Shown piece by piece: positions 48,512 through 60,410 of a stretch of DNA of 64,000 nt. Numbering within the stretch: position 1 is the stretch's first letter; each line of letters opens with the position of its first letter. The notes below the pieces were generated by a model. It was not told the origin of the DNA, did not search any database, and saw only the letters and a list, made by a program, of their open reading frames with translations. The position numbers were made by a program, and so were the translations under genes. This DNA comes from a bacterium (GTDB lineage Bacteria > Bacillota > Bacilli > Lactobacillales > Streptococcaceae), in assembly GCA_905221455.1 (NCBI GenBank), contig CAJNDF010000002.1, forward strand, positions 186,001 through 250,000. The letters run 5' to 3'.

Positions 48512-49822
48512 ATGAGTATGTTTTTAGATACAGCCAAGATCAAGGTTAAGGCTGGTAATGGTGGCGATGGTATGGTTGCCTTTCGCCGTGAAAAATATGT
48601 CCCTAATGGTGGTCCTTGGGGTGGTGACGGTGGTCGTGGAGGTAATGTAGTTTTCGTTGTAGACGAGGGTCTACGTACCTTGATGGATTTCCGCTACAAT
48701 CGTCATTTTAAGGCTGATTCTGGTGAAAAAGGAATGACCAAAGGGATGCATGGTCGTGGTGCCGAGGATCTTAGAGTTCGTGTACCACAAGGAACGACTG
48801 TTCGTGATGCAGAGACTGGCAAGGTCTTAACAGATTTGATTGAACATGGTCAAGAATTTATCGTAGCTCACGGTGGTCGTGGTGGACGTGGAAATATTCG
48901 CTTTGCGACACCAAAAAATCCTGCACCGGAAATCTCTGAAAATGGAGAACCAGGTCAGGAACGTGAGTTACAATTGGAACTAAAAATCCTTGCGGATGTT
49001 GGTTTAGTAGGATTCCCATCTGTAGGAAAATCAACACTTCTAAGTGTTATCACCTCAGCAAAACCTAAAATTGGTGCCTACCACTTTACCACCATTGTGC
49101 CGAATTTAGGTATGGTTCGCACCCAATCGGGTGAATCCTTTGCAGTAGCGGATCTACCTGGTTTGATTGAAGGGGCTAGTCAAGGTGTCGGTTTGGGAAC
49201 TCAGTTCCTCCGTCACATCGAGCGTACACGTGTCATCCTCCACATCATTGATATGTCAGCTAGTGAAGGCCGTGATCCTTATGAGGACTACCTAGCGATC
49301 AATAAAGAGCTGGAGTCATACAATCTTCGTCTCATGGAGCGTCCACAGATTATCGTAGCCAATAAGATGGATATGCCTGAGAGTCAAGAAAATCTTGCAG
49401 AATTCAAGAAAAAATTGGCTGAAAACTATGATGAATTTGAAGAGTTGCCAGCTATTTTCCCAATTTCTGGTTTGACCAAGCAAGGTCTGGTAACGCTCTT
49501 GGATGCTACAGCTGAATTGTTAGATAAGACACCAGAATTCTTGCTCTATGACGAGTCAGATATGGAAGAAGAAGCCTACTACGGCTTTGACGAGGAAGAA
49601 AAAGCCTTTGAAATTAGTCGTGATGATGATGCAACATGGGTGCTTTCTGGTGAAAAACTCATGAAACTCTTCAATATGACCAACTTTGATCGTGACGAAT
49701 CAGTCATGAAATTTGCCCGCCAACTTCGTGGTATGGGGGTTGATGAAGCTCTTCGTGCGCGTGGTGCTAAAGATGGAGATTTGGTCCGTATTGGTAAATT
49801 TGAGTTTGAATTTGTAGACTAG
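48512..49822 (+). CDS. obgE: GTPase ObgE/CgtA
   Basis: Essential GTPase in large-subunit assembly and stress control. The 436 residues comprise the glycine-rich Obg fold (~1-160: [21 protein letters not shown]), the G domain (~161-330) with [20 protein letters not shown] and NKMD, and the C-terminal OCT domain (~355-436). AGAAG precedes ATG 48512. A 52-codon gene follows 9 bp later. Confidence 0.97.
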   Translation: MSMFLDTAKIKVKAGNGGDGMVAFRREKYVPNGGPWGGDGGRGGNVVFVVDEGLRTLMDFRYNRHFKADSGEKGMTKGMHGRGAEDLRVRVPQGTTVRDAETGKVLTDLIEHGQEFIVAHGGRGGRGNIRFATPKNPAPEISENGEPGQERELQLELKILADVGLVGFPSVGKSTLLSVITSAKPKIGAYHFTTIVPNLGMVRTQSGESFAVADLPGLIEGASQGVGLGTQFLRHIERTRVILHIIDMSASEGRDPYEDYLAINKELESYNLRLMERPQIIVANKMDMPESQENLAEFKKKLAENYDEFEELPAIFPISGLTKQGLVTLLDATAELLDKTPEFLLYDESDMEEEAYYGFDEEEKAFEISRDDDATWVLSGEKLMKLFNMTNFDRDESVMKFARQLRGMGVDEALRARGAKDGDLVRIGKFEFEFVD

Positions 49823-49831
49823 GAGACTGAT

Positions 49832-49990
49832 ATGGGAGATAAACCGATATCTTTCCGAGATGCGGATGGCAATTTTGTTTCCGCCGCAGACGTTTGGAAT
49901 GAAAAGAAATTGGAAGAACTATTTAATCGTCTCAATCCAAATCGTGCCTTGAGATTGGCACGAACTAAAAAAGAAAAACCATCTCAATAA
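49832..49990 (+). CDS. Conserved 52-residue hypothetical protein
   Basis: Short soluble protein, rich in Arg/Lys/Asn: MGDKPISFRDADGNFVSAAD, then VWNEKKLEELFNRLN and NRALRLARTKK. AGGAGA lies upstream of ATG 49832, 9 bp after obgE, so it is the last gene of that unit. I recall a similar product after obgE in other streptococci, but no function. Confidence 0.78.
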   Translation: MGDKPISFRDADGNFVSAADVWNEKKLEELFNRLNPNRALRLARTKKEKPSQ

Positions 49991-49996
49991 AATAGA

Positions 49997-50030
49997 TAAA
50001 AAAATTCCGTGCCATATCAGGACACGGGAT
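49997..50030 (-). terminator. Terminator of argR (minus strand)
   Basis: On the minus strand ATCCCGTG (complement of 50023-50030) pairs with CACGGAAT (complement of 50004-50011), followed by a run of T. It also partly serves the plus-strand obgE unit. Confidence 0.82.
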
Positions 50031-50034
50031 TTTG

Positions 50035-50505
50035 CTATTCACCAAAGAAAAATGGTGGGGCGAACCGTTTCATCTCTTCAAAGCAATGTTGGGCTGCCTC
50101 TACATCTTCACAGATGACAAGACAGACATCATCGCCACAGAGGGTAGCGATAGCGTCAGGGAAGCTCAAAGCATCAATGATAGAACCAAAGGATTGAGCA
50201 AGTCCAGGAAGAGTTTTTAGTAGGACTTGGTGTTGAACTGGGCGCATCAAGACAAGGGCGTCTTCCATGTAGATTTCGAGACGTTTCTCCCATTTTGAGA
50301 TAGAACCTGTATTGAGCACGTAGTAAGAGTTGTCTTCTTCACGTACTTTTGACAGGTTCATATTTTTGATGTCGCGTGAGAGAGTTGCCTGGGTAACTTG
50401 AATGTCGTTATCAGCAAGAAGGGCTTGCAACTCAGCCTGTGTATGAATCTTGTTTTTTGCAACAAGAGCGCGTATGAGTTGGTGTCGGTGTTCGGATTTA
50501 TTCAT
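50035..50505 (-). CDS. argR: ArgR-family arginine repressor/activator
   Basis: Arginine-responsive DNA-binding regulator, active as a hexamer. The 156 residues have a winged-helix N-terminal domain (~1-70, with the SRD of TLSRDIKNMNL) and a C-terminal arginine-binding domain (~85-150) in which the GDD of LCGDDVCL is kept. GGAG precedes the ATG at 50505. Streptococci carry several ArgR paralogues, so which regulon it controls is unclear. It lies 18 bp after pepX on the same strand. Confidence 0.9.
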   Translation of the reverse strand: MNKSEHRHQLIRALVAKNKIHTQAELQALLADNDIQVTQATLSRDIKNMNLSKVREEDNSYYVLNTGSISKWEKRLEIYMEDALVLMRPVQHQVLLKTLPGLAQSFGSIIDALSFPDAIATLCGDDVCLVICEDVEAAQHCFEEMKRFAPPFFFGE

Positions 50506-50523
50506 AATAATTTAACTCCTTTT

Positions 50524-52797
50524 TTAGTGAGGTATGGTAAGCGTGGACTGAGAGAGGTCGATAGTCAAGTGGTAGTCGGTATTGTCACGGATTGTGATTT
50601 CAAAGTCAGTAGTATAGAGGACTAAACGAAGAGTATCTCCTTCTTTTAACTTGTAAATAGTTGGTTGCAGTTCAAATTGCACCTCCATCCATTCATCTGC
50701 AGTAATATCCTCTACTAACAGTAAATCATTTCTATTTTGTAAATTAAGGTAACCTTTTGTCACGACTCGTTGTGCATCTGGTCTAAATGGTAATTCACAG
50801 AGATTTTCCAACATATGGTAGCGTCCATTATCAATGGTTTTAGCACTTAAAATAGCTGGATAAGGTTGCAGGTATTTCTTTTGTCCAAGTTCCAGTAGTT
50901 GAGCAGATAAAAGCCCCTTGTTTGTACTAGATTTGATACGTAGATTGAGTTGAGCGCGACCGTTCAAGTGAAGATCTTTAGTCACAGGAAGGTCAATAGT
51001 AATTTGATTTGTTTTCCCTTGATAGAGTTCCGTATTGAAGGTCTGGTAAGTCTTACCATAACGCTCAAAATCCTTATCTGGGTACTGGTTTTGAATGACT
51101 TTCTCTTCTTGACCAAGTGAGAAGGTTTCAAAGTTATCTTGCCCACCGAAGTTATCAAGTGATAACCAAGTCTGAGGGGCTGTATTGTTCTGCCAGATAA
51201 CAGTAGGAAGTTGGAAATCTGTATCCTGTCCCAGTAATTTCTTTGTCAACAAAGCATTCATAGACTCACGGAAGTCGATGGACTGCCAGTTGTTCATGTA
51301 AACATGTGCGCCATTATGGAAAAAGAGGTGCTTGTTTATATGATTAGGAAGAGCATGGAACATCTGGTAAACATGAAGTGGTTTGACATTCCAATCCTGA
51401 GAACCGTGGGTAAAGACAACCTCTGCCTTTACTTTATTAGCATTGAGCAGATAGTTGCGGTCATGCCAAAATTGATTGTAGTCACCAGACTTGCGATCTA
51501 GTTGTTCTTTTACTTTTTCTAAGTTACTTTGGTGAGCTTCATTGCCACGGATATAGTCGCCAGCCAAGAGATTACGAGAATAGGTTAACTCAGCAAGGGA
51601 GTCAAAGTCCTCACCTGGATAACCACCTGGGCTGGTCACCAGACCGTTTTCACGGTAGTAGTTGTACCATGAAGAAATGCCTGCCTCGGCAATAATGACC
51701 TCTAAACCATCGACACCTGTAGTAGCAAGACCATTAGACATGGTACCTAGATAGGAAAGTCCAGTTGTGGCTACTTTTCCATTTGACCAGTCAGCCTTGA
51801 CTTGACGTTGGCGCGTGTGGTCGGTAAAGGCACGGCAACGACCATTGAGCCAGTCGATGACATTTTTATAAGCCTCGATTTGCTGGTAGTCCCCATTAGT
51901 CATGAAACCAGTAGAGTCTTTAGTACCAACACCTGAAACATAGAGATTAGCAAAACCTCGTGGAAGGAAGTAGTCGTTGAGTGTATAGCTAGAGTTGATA
52001 TGACTTAGCTTTTCCTCAGCTTCTGCCACAAGCTCAGCTTGGCCATGAGGTTGGACGAGATTTAGTTGAGGTTCTTCTAGCTCAATCTTGTGAGCAAGTT
52101 TAACCTCAAGCTGGCCCTCCATCTTGTAGAGAGCTTTGTCACTGGCCTTGTCATTGGTTCCTTGGTGATAAGGGCTGGCTGTCATGATAGCAGGGATTTG
52201 TCCATCAAAACGAGGGCGAATAATGCTGACCTTGACTAGGTCTGGTAGACCTTTTCGGTCAGTATCGACACGAGACTCAACGTAGACCACTTCTCGAATA
52301 ACATCATGGATGGAAAAAGTTGCTAAACTCTTGCCGTTAAAGTAGTGGTAGTCATTATCCTCTGGAATAAGACCATCGCTAACAAGTTGGTCGATAAGAG
52401 TATTTCCCTTTTTGGTGCGAGTATTGAGTAACTGATAGAGATTTTCAATCAAGTCACCATATATAATGGGAAATCCAGTTTCTTTACGAAAAACGTCACT
52501 GTCTTCGAAGTCAACAAAATAAGAAAAGCCTAAAAGTTGAAAGGCTACAGTATAGAAAATATCTGCAGTCAACTCTTTGTCTGACTGAAAAAAAGCCAGT
52601 AAGTCAGTTTCTTTATCAACTGCTAGGATGGAGAGTGGATAGTTGGTGTCTTGATAAGTGAAAAAGAAACGACTTAGAAAAGACTCCAACATCTTTTTAT
52701 TTGTTGACTCAGATGGAAAATCAAATCCATACTTTTTTAATTCATATAAAATAGTATCTCTTGGAAGTGATAAATAGCTGAATTGATTAAAGCGCAT
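50524..52797 (-). CDS. pepX: Xaa-Pro dipeptidyl-peptidase
   Basis: Serine peptidase (S15) that removes X-Pro dipeptides from proline-rich peptides. The 757 residues have a helical N-terminal domain (~1-170), an alpha/beta-hydrolase core with the nucleophile in GLSYLG near residue 347, the catalytic His in GAHVYM, and a C-terminal jelly-roll (~550-757). GGAGG precedes the ATG at 52797. Confidence 0.96.
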   Translation of the reverse strand: MRFNQFSYLSLPRDTILYELKKYGFDFPSESTNKKMLESFLSRFFFTYQDTNYPLSILAVDKETDLLAFFQSDKELTADIFYTVAFQLLGFSYFVDFEDSDVFRKETGFPIIYGDLIENLYQLLNTRTKKGNTLIDQLVSDGLIPEDNDYHYFNGKSLATFSIHDVIREVVYVESRVDTDRKGLPDLVKVSIIRPRFDGQIPAIMTASPYHQGTNDKASDKALYKMEGQLEVKLAHKIELEEPQLNLVQPHGQAELVAEAEEKLSHINSSYTLNDYFLPRGFANLYVSGVGTKDSTGFMTNGDYQQIEAYKNVIDWLNGRCRAFTDHTRQRQVKADWSNGKVATTGLSYLGTMSNGLATTGVDGLEVIIAEAGISSWYNYYRENGLVTSPGGYPGEDFDSLAELTYSRNLLAGDYIRGNEAHQSNLEKVKEQLDRKSGDYNQFWHDRNYLLNANKVKAEVVFTHGSQDWNVKPLHVYQMFHALPNHINKHLFFHNGAHVYMNNWQSIDFRESMNALLTKKLLGQDTDFQLPTVIWQNNTAPQTWLSLDNFGGQDNFETFSLGQEEKVIQNQYPDKDFERYGKTYQTFNTELYQGKTNQITIDLPVTKDLHLNGRAQLNLRIKSSTNKGLLSAQLLELGQKKYLQPYPAILSAKTIDNGRYHMLENLCELPFRPDAQRVVTKGYLNLQNRNDLLLVEDITADEWMEVQFELQPTIYKLKEGDTLRLVLYTTDFEITIRDNTDYHLTIDLSQSTLTIPH

Positions 52798-52828
52798 AAA
52801 ACCTCCTCATAAAATAATAATTAAGGTT

Positions 52829-52837
52829 ATTATATCA
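52829..52837 (-). promoter_or_regulatory. Extended -10 promoter of pepX
   Basis: On the minus strand it reads TGATATAAT, 31 bp before the pepX start codon. Confidence 0.72.
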
Positions 52838-53143
52838 AAAAAATAGGAGAAAGGGAATTATTAAGTGAGAAAGAAATTAATTAAAGAATAATGAATACAA
52901 TTTATATGAAATAATATGTGATATTCTATAGTGTTCATAAATTAAACTATACCTAACAAGAATTTTGAGTGAATTTATCTCACTTTTTTAAAAGAGATAT
53001 CCATTTATTGGGATAAAAAGTTCAAAATAGTTTACAGAAACATTTTTACTGCAACTATATTTGTTATTTTTCATCCAAAATACCTTATTTAAAATATAAA
53101 ACAGAGATAGGAGTTATTGCTTTTGTCTTTCTCTTTTTGAAAA
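52838..53143. other. AT-rich intergenic region between pepX and dnaE
   Basis: About 300 bp, clearly richer in A/T than its surroundings, without a coding frame I can support. It contains an orphan hairpin (52967-52989) on the plus strand and many A/T tracts. No tRNA, repeat or phage site was recognised. Confidence 0.6.
52967..52989 (+). terminator. Orphan terminator-like hairpin
   Basis: GAGTGA (52967-52972) pairs with TCACTT (52980-52985), then T residues. No plus-strand gene precedes it, so it may end a small RNA or be chance. Confidence 0.4.
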
Positions 53144-53152
53144 TGGTATAAT
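53144..53152 (+). promoter_or_regulatory. Extended -10 promoter of dnaE
   Basis: TGGTATAAT, with a start point near 53159. This excludes the in-frame GTG at 53156 as the start codon. Confidence 0.75.
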
Positions 53153-53182
53153 ATAGTGAGAAGGATAGAGGAGAAGTGTAAA

Positions 53183-56100
53183 TTGATCGCACAACTAGAT
53201 ACAAAAACAGTCTATAGTTTTATGGAGAGCGTCATTTCGATTGATAAGTATGTGAGAGCAGCTAAAGAATTTGGCTACACTCATTTGGCTATGATGGATA
53301 TTGATAATCTTTATGGTGCTTTTGACTTTCTAGAGGTTACAAAAAAATACGGTATTCATCCTTTATTAGGGCTTGAAATGACTCTTTTAGTGGATGAGCA
53401 GGAAGTGAATCTGCGTTTTTTAGCCCTATCTAGTGTGGGCTATCAGCAGTTGATGAAGCTTTCAACAGCCAAGATGCAGGGGGAGACAACTTGGTCAGTC
53501 CTGTCCCAGTATCTGGAAGATATCGCGGTTATTGTGCCTTATTTTGATGGATTTGAGTCGTTGGAACTAGGCTGTGATTACTATATTGGGGTTTACCCAG
53601 AAACACTGGCAAGCGAATTTCATCATCCTATATTACCCCTTTATCGGGTCAATGCCTTTGAGAGCAGGGATAGAGAAGTTTTGCAAGTCTTAACAGCGAT
53701 TAAAGAAAATCTACCACTTAGAGAAGTTCCCTTGCGTTCACGACAAGATGTCTTTATATCGGCAAATTCTTTAGAGAAATTATTCCAAGAGCGTTTTCCG
53801 CAAGCCTTGGACAATTTAGAAAAGCTTATTTCAGGTATTTCTTATGATTTGGATACGAGTCTGAAATTGCCTCGTTTTAACCCAGCTAGACCAGCCGTAG
53901 AAGAGTTGAGAGAACGTGCTGAATTGGGGCTTGCTCAGAAGGGATTGTCTAGTAAAGAATATCAAGATCGTCTTGACCAAGAATTGGCTGTTATTCATGA
54001 TATGGGCTTTGATGATTATTTCTTGGTTGTCTGGGATTTGTTGCGTTTTGGACGTTCGAATGGCTACTACATGGGAATGGGACGGGGTTCTGCAGTAGGC
54101 AGCTTGGTGTCCTATTCCTTAGATATCACGGGGATTGACCCAGTAGAGAAAAATCTCATTTTTGAACGCTTCCTCAATCGTGAACGCTATACCATGCCTG
54201 ATATTGATATTGATATTCCTGATATTTATCGTCCAGATTTTATCAGATATGTTGGCAATAAATATGGTAGTAAGCATGCAGCTCAAATCGTTACTTTTTC
54301 TACCTTTGGTGCCAAGCAAGCTCTACGAGATGTATTGAAGCGCTTTGGTGTACCCGAGTATGAATTATCTGCAATTACTAAGAAAATCAGTTTTCGGGAC
54401 AATCTCAAGTCAGCCTATGAGGGCAATCTCCAGTTTCGTCAGCAAATCAATAGTAAGTTAGAATACCAAAAAGCCTTTGAGATTGCTTGCAAGATAGAGG
54501 GCTATCCAAGACAAACCTCGGTCCATGCGGCTGGTGTTGTGATTAGCGACCAAGATTTGACGGACTACATTCCTCTAAAGCATGGTGATGAAATTCCACT
54601 GACTCAGTATGATGCTCATGGTGTTGAGGCTAGCGGGCTTTTGAAGATGGACTTTCTGGGACTACGAAATTTGGCCTTTGTCCAGAAAATGCAAGAGTTG
54701 CTTGCTGAAACAGAAGGGATTCATCTGAAAATAGAAGAAATCAATTTAGAAGACAAAGAAACGTTAGCTCTTTTTGCTGCTGGTAATACAAAAGGTATCT
54801 TTCAATTTGAACAACCTGGTGCCATTCGCCTGCTTAAGCGTGTTCAACCAGTCTGTTTTGAAGATGTTGTAGCAACTACTTCCCTAAATCGACCAGGTGC
54901 TAGTGACTATATCAATAATTTTGTGGCAAGAAAGCATGGGCAGGAAGAAGTGACTGTTCTGGATCCAGTACTGGAGGATATTTTGGCTCCAACCTACGGC
55001 ATTATGCTCTATCAGGAGCAGGTTATGCAAGTTGCCCAGCGTTTTGGCGGATTTAGTCTTGGGAAAGCCGACATTTTGCGTCGAGCTATGGGGAAAAAGG
55101 ATGCCTCTGCTATGCATGAGATGAGGGCTTCCTTTATCCAAGGTTCATTAGAAGCTGGACATACCGTGGAAAAGGCAGAGCAGGTCTTTGATGTCATGGA
55201 GAAGTTTGCAGGTTATGGGTTTAACCGATCTCACGCCTATGCCTACTCAGCCTTGGCCTTCCAGTTGGCTTATTTCAAAACGCATTATCCAGCCATTTTT
55301 TATCAGGTCATGTTAAATTCTGCCAACAGTGATTACTTAACAGATGCCCTAGAAGCAGGCTTTGAAGTAGCGCCTCTGTCCATCAACACCATTCCCTATC
55401 ACGATAAAATTGCAAACAAGGCCATCTATCTAGGATTGAAATCGATTAAGGGAGTCAGCAAGGATTTGGCTCTATGGATTCTTGAAAATAGACCTTATTC
55501 TAACATTGAAGATTTTATAGCTAAATTACCTGAGAATTATCTGAAACTTCCCTTGCTAGAACCTTTGGTAAAAGTTGGTCTTTTCGATTCATTTGAAAAA
55601 AATCGTCAAAAAGTATTCAATAATTTAGCTAATCTATTTGAATTTGTGAAAGAGTTAGGAAGCTTGTTTGGTGAGACCATCTATAGTTGGCAAGATTCGG
55701 AGGACTGGACGGAGCAAGAAAAATTCTATATGGAACAAGAGCTTTTAGGAATAGGTGTTAGCAAACATCCTCTACAAACTATCGCAAGTAAGGCTATTTA
55801 CCCAATTACTCCTATTAGTAATTTATCAGAAAATAGCTACGCTATTATTTTGGTTGAAGTTCAGAAAATAAAAGTAATTCGTACCAAAAAGGGCGAAAAC
55901 ATGGCTTTCTTACAGGTGGATGACAGTAAGAAAAAATTGGATGTCACTCTCTTTTCAGACTTATATCGTCAGGTTGGACAGGAAATAAAAGAGGGAGCCT
56001 TCTGCTATATCAAAGGTAAAGTTCAGTCACGTGATGGCCGTCTGCAAATGATTGCACAAGAAATAAGAGAAGCAGTAGCTGAACGCTTTTGGATTCAGGT

Positions 56101-56284
56101 GAAAAATCATGACTCGGATCAAGAAATTTCACGTGTTTTAGACCAATATAAAGGCCCAATCCCAGTCATCATCAGGTATGAAGAGGAACAGAAAACCATC
56201 GTTTCCCATCATCATTTTGTAGCTAAATCCAATGAATTAGAAGCGAAATTGAATGAAATCGTTATGAAAACGATTTATCGCTAA
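53183..56284 (+). CDS. dnaE: DNA polymerase III alpha subunit DnaE
   Basis: The DnaE-type replicative polymerase, used with PolC in Firmicutes for primer extension. I place the start at TTG 53183, 9 nt after GAGGAG, giving 1033 residues. It has a PHP domain (~5-200; several metal residues appear degenerate), polymerase palm/fingers with PDIDIDIPD near residue 342 and GRGSAVGSL near 303, HhH and OB-fold regions (~880-990). Its C-terminus ends just before a cre-like site. Confidence 0.95.
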   Translation: MIAQLDTKTVYSFMESVISIDKYVRAAKEFGYTHLAMMDIDNLYGAFDFLEVTKKYGIHPLLGLEMTLLVDEQEVNLRFLALSSVGYQQLMKLSTAKMQGETTWSVLSQYLEDIAVIVPYFDGFESLELGCDYYIGVYPETLASEFHHPILPLYRVNAFESRDREVLQVLTAIKENLPLREVPLRSRQDVFISANSLEKLFQERFPQALDNLEKLISGISYDLDTSLKLPRFNPARPAVEELRERAELGLAQKGLSSKEYQDRLDQELAVIHDMGFDDYFLVVWDLLRFGRSNGYYMGMGRGSAVGSLVSYSLDITGIDPVEKNLIFERFLNRERYTMPDIDIDIPDIYRPDFIRYVGNKYGSKHAAQIVTFSTFGAKQALRDVLKRFGVPEYELSAITKKISFRDNLKSAYEGNLQFRQQINSKLEYQKAFEIACKIEGYPRQTSVHAAGVVISDQDLTDYIPLKHGDEIPLTQYDAHGVEASGLLKMDFLGLRNLAFVQKMQELLAETEGIHLKIEEINLEDKETLALFAAGNTKGIFQFEQPGAIRLLKRVQPVCFEDVVATTSLNRPGASDYINNFVARKHGQEEVTVLDPVLEDILAPTYGIMLYQEQVMQVAQRFGGFSLGKADILRRAMGKKDASAMHEMRASFIQGSLEAGHTVEKAEQVFDVMEKFAGYGFNRSHAYAYSALAFQLAYFKTHYPAIFYQVMLNSANSDYLTDALEAGFEVAPLSINTIPYHDKIANKAIYLGLKSIKGVSKDLALWILENRPYSNIEDFIAKLPENYLKLPLLEPLVKVGLFDSFEKNRQKVFNNLANLFEFVKELGSLFGETIYSWQDSEDWTEQEKFYMEQELLGIGVSKHPLQTIASKAIYPITPISNLSENSYAIILVEVQKIKVIRTKKGENMAFLQVDDSKKKLDVTLFSDLYRQVGQEIKEGAFCYIKGKVQSRDGRLQMIAQEIREAVAERFWIQVKNHDSDQEISRVLDQYKGPIPVIIRYEEEQKTIVSHHHFVAKSNELEAKLNEIVMKTIYR
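56264..56278 (+). promoter_or_regulatory. cre-like CcpA site upstream of pfkA
   Basis: TGAAAACGATTT matches the catabolite-response consensus at 12 of 14 positions (last two differ). It overlaps the end of dnaE and is centred 54.5 bp upstream of the pfkA -10 centre, a position compatible with CcpA activation. Confidence 0.5.
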
Positions 56285-56319
56285 AAATACGGAAAATAGA
56301 AGAATTTTAAAATCAAATG

Positions 56320-56328
56320 TGGTATAAT
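56320..56328 (+). promoter_or_regulatory. Extended -10 promoter of pfkA-pyk
   Basis: TGGTATAAT, 38 bp before pfkA. No good -35 is present, in keeping with an activated promoter. Confidence 0.75.
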
Positions 56329-56360
56329 CAATAAGAATGTTAAAAGAAAAAGGAGCATAA

Positions 56361-57374
<1,014 letters not shown>

Positions 57375-57432
57375 TTTACAATTTAGTTAATAAGACCAAA
57401 AAGGTCAAATATATAAAGGAGTCACAAAAATC

Positions 57433-58938
57433 ATGAATAAACGTGTAAAAATCGTTGCAACTTTGGGTCCTGCGGTAGAAATCCGTGGTGGTAAAAAATT
57501 TGGTGATGACGGATACTGGGGTGAAAAACTTGATGTTGAAGCTTCAGCTAAAAACATTGCTAAATTGATTGAAGCTGGTGCTAACACATTCCGTTTCAAC
57601 TTCTCACACGGTGACCACCAAGAACAAGGTGAGCGTATGGCAACTGTTAAACTTGCAGAAAAACTTGCAGGTAAAAAAGTTGGTTTCCTTCTTGATACAA
57701 AAGGACCAGAAATCCGTACAGAATTGTTCGAAGGTGAAGCTAAAGAGTATTCATACAAAACTGGTGAGAAAATCCGTGTTGCAACTAAACAAGGAATCAA
57801 ATCAACTCGTGAAGTGATTGCATTGAACGTTGCTGGTGCTCTTGATATCTATGATGATGTTGAAGTTGGTCGTCAAGTGTTGGTTGACGATGGTAAACTT
57901 GGTCTTCGTGTGGTTGCTAAAGATGATGCAACTCGTGAATTTGAAGTTGAAGTTGAAAACGATGGTATCATTGCTAAACAAAAAGGTGTGAACATTCCTA
58001 ACACTAAAATTCCTTTCCCAGCTCTTGCTGAACGCGATAACGACGATATCCGTTTCGGTCTTGAACAAGGTATCAACTTCATCGCGATTTCATTCGTACG
58101 TACTGCAAAAGACGTTAACGAAGTTCGTGCAATCTGTGAAGAAACTGGAAACGGACATGTTCAATTGTTCGCTAAAATCGAAAACCAACAAGGTATCGAT
58201 AACTTGGATGAAATCATTGAAGCTGCTGATGGTATCATGATTGCTCGTGGTGACATGGGTATCGAAGTACCATTCGAAATGGTTCCAGTTTACCAAAAAA
58301 TGATTATCACTAAAGTCAATGCTGCAGGTAAAGTTGTTATCACTGCAACAAACATGCTTGAAACAATGACTGAAAAACCACGTGCAACTCGTTCAGAAGT
58401 ATCAGATGTTTTCAACGCTGTTATCGATGGAACTGACGCTACAATGCTTTCAGGTGAGTCTGCAAACGGTAAATACCCACTTGAGTCAGTAACTACAATG
58501 GCTACAATCGATAAGAACGCTCAAACTCTTCTTAACGAATACGGACGTTTGAACTCAGATTCATTCGAACGTAACTCTAAGACAGAAGTAATGGCTTCAG
58601 CTGTTAAAGATGCTACTAACTCAATGGACATTAAATTGGTTGTAACTCTTACTAAGACAGGCCACACTGCACGTTTGATCTCTAAATACCGTCCAAATGC
58701 TGACATCTTGGCATTGACATTCGACGAATTGACAGAACGTGGATTGATGTTGAACTGGGGTGTTATCCCAATGTTGACAGATGCTCCATCATCAACTGAC
58801 GATATGTTCGAAATCGCTGAACGTAAAGCAGTTGAAGCAGGTCTTGTACAATCTGGTGACGATATCGTTATCGTAGCTGGTGTACCACTTGGGGAAGCTG
58901 TACGTACAAACACAATGCGTATCCGTACAGTACGTTAA
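57433..58938 (+). CDS. pyk: Pyruvate kinase
   Basis: Converts PEP and ADP to pyruvate and ATP. The 501 residues have the conserved KIVATLGP start, the catalytic KIENQQGIDNLDEI segment, MIARGDMGIEVPFE and the TNMLETM motif, followed by the C-terminal allosteric domain. AAAGGAG precedes ATG 57433. In lactococci pfk-pyk-ldh form one operon; here ldh is nearby but on the opposite strand. A terminator follows. Confidence 0.97.
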   Translation: MNKRVKIVATLGPAVEIRGGKKFGDDGYWGEKLDVEASAKNIAKLIEAGANTFRFNFSHGDHQEQGERMATVKLAEKLAGKKVGFLLDTKGPEIRTELFEGEAKEYSYKTGEKIRVATKQGIKSTREVIALNVAGALDIYDDVEVGRQVLVDDGKLGLRVVAKDDATREFEVEVENDGIIAKQKGVNIPNTKIPFPALAERDNDDIRFGLEQGINFIAISFVRTAKDVNEVRAICEETGNGHVQLFAKIENQQGIDNLDEIIEAADGIMIARGDMGIEVPFEMVPVYQKMIITKVNAAGKVVITATNMLETMTEKPRATRSEVSDVFNAVIDGTDATMLSGESANGKYPLESVTTMATIDKNAQTLLNEYGRLNSDSFERNSKTEVMASAVKDATNSMDIKLVVTLTKTGHTARLISKYRPNADILALTFDELTERGLMLNWGVIPMLTDAPSSTDDMFEIAERKAVEAGLVQSGDDIVIVAGVPLGEAVRTNTMRIRTVR

Positions 58939-58951
58939 TTAATAGAAAAAT

Positions 58952-58995
58952 AGCCTATCATATCAAGCTTTCTAGCCTGTATGATGGGCTTTTTT
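58952..58995 (+). terminator. Terminator after pyk
   Basis: AGCCTATCATA (58952-58962) pairs with TATGATGGGCT (58980-58990), followed by T to 58995. Confidence 0.88.
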
Positions 58996-59013
58996 GTATA
59001 TGGGAAAAGTTTT

Positions 59014-59160
59014 CTACTTTTGATTTAATGCGACTGTAGCCAAAGAGTAAATCGTTGCTTGTTCCATACTTTTTGTGATGTGAGTATAAATCTGATTGGT
59101 CTTCTTAGCGTCTCTATGACTTACACGCACAATGATAGTTTTAAGAAGAAGCAAGCAAAC
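59014..59160 (-). pseudogene. Remnant of a tyrosine-recombinase integrase (C-terminus)
   Basis: On the minus strand a 48-codon open stretch ends in TAG at 59014-59016. It contains VSHRDAKKTNQIYTHITKSM (about 59063-59124), which matches the C-terminal end of phage-type integrases: the H-R-D-A-K-x-T turn and the IYTH with the catalytic Tyr. It is closed by a stop 48 codons upstream and has no start or catalytic Arg region, so it is a fragment. It lies between convergent pyk and ldh. Confidence 0.7.
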
Positions 59161-59189
59161 TTAATAAGATATTGAATTTAAACACAAAA

Positions 59190-59219
59190 AATAACCCCTT
59201 GAGGATTCAAGGAGTTATT
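59190..59219 (-). terminator. Terminator of ldh (minus strand)
   Basis: AATAACCCCTTGA (59190-59202) pairs with TCAAGGAGTTATT (59207-59219); on the minus strand it is followed by a T-run. Confidence 0.9.
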
Positions 59220-59229
59220 TCAACTTTAA

Positions 59230-60258
<1,029 letters not shown>

Positions 60259-60266
60259 TTATTTTA

Positions 60267-60295
60267 ATTCTATCACTTTTAAAAAGCTTTGTCAC
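60267..60295 (-). promoter_or_regulatory. Promoter of ldh (minus strand)
   Basis: On the minus strand GTGACA (complement of 60290-60295) and TAGAAT (complement of 60267-60272) with a 17-bp spacer, and TG before the -10. Confidence 0.78.
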
Positions 60296-60316
60296 GAATA
60301 TGCCTTTCAGTTCTTG

Positions 60317-60331
60317 ATGTAAACGTTTTAG
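60317..60331 (-). promoter_or_regulatory. cre-like CcpA site upstream of ldh
   Basis: Plus-strand TGTAAACGTTTT matches the cre consensus at 12 of 14 positions. It is centred 54.5 bp upstream of the ldh -10 centre, exactly as for the pfkA site. Confidence 0.55.
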
Positions 60332-60364
60332 TGGTTTTAGATACCTGAAATATAGTCGACATTA

Positions 60365-60373
60365 TGGTATAAT
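60365..60373 (+). promoter_or_regulatory. Extended -10 promoter of gyrA
   Basis: TGGTATAAT, 37 bp before the gyrA ATG. Confidence 0.75.
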
Positions 60374-60410
60374 ATTATTAATTACTAATAGTGAAATGAG
60401 GCATTTATTA

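Noticed and set aside
60292..60300. TCACGAATA resembling a cin-box between ldh and gyrA
   Set aside because: The core differs from TACGAATA, there is no T-tract directly before it, and the next plus-strand gene is over 100 bp away. It overlaps the ldh -35.
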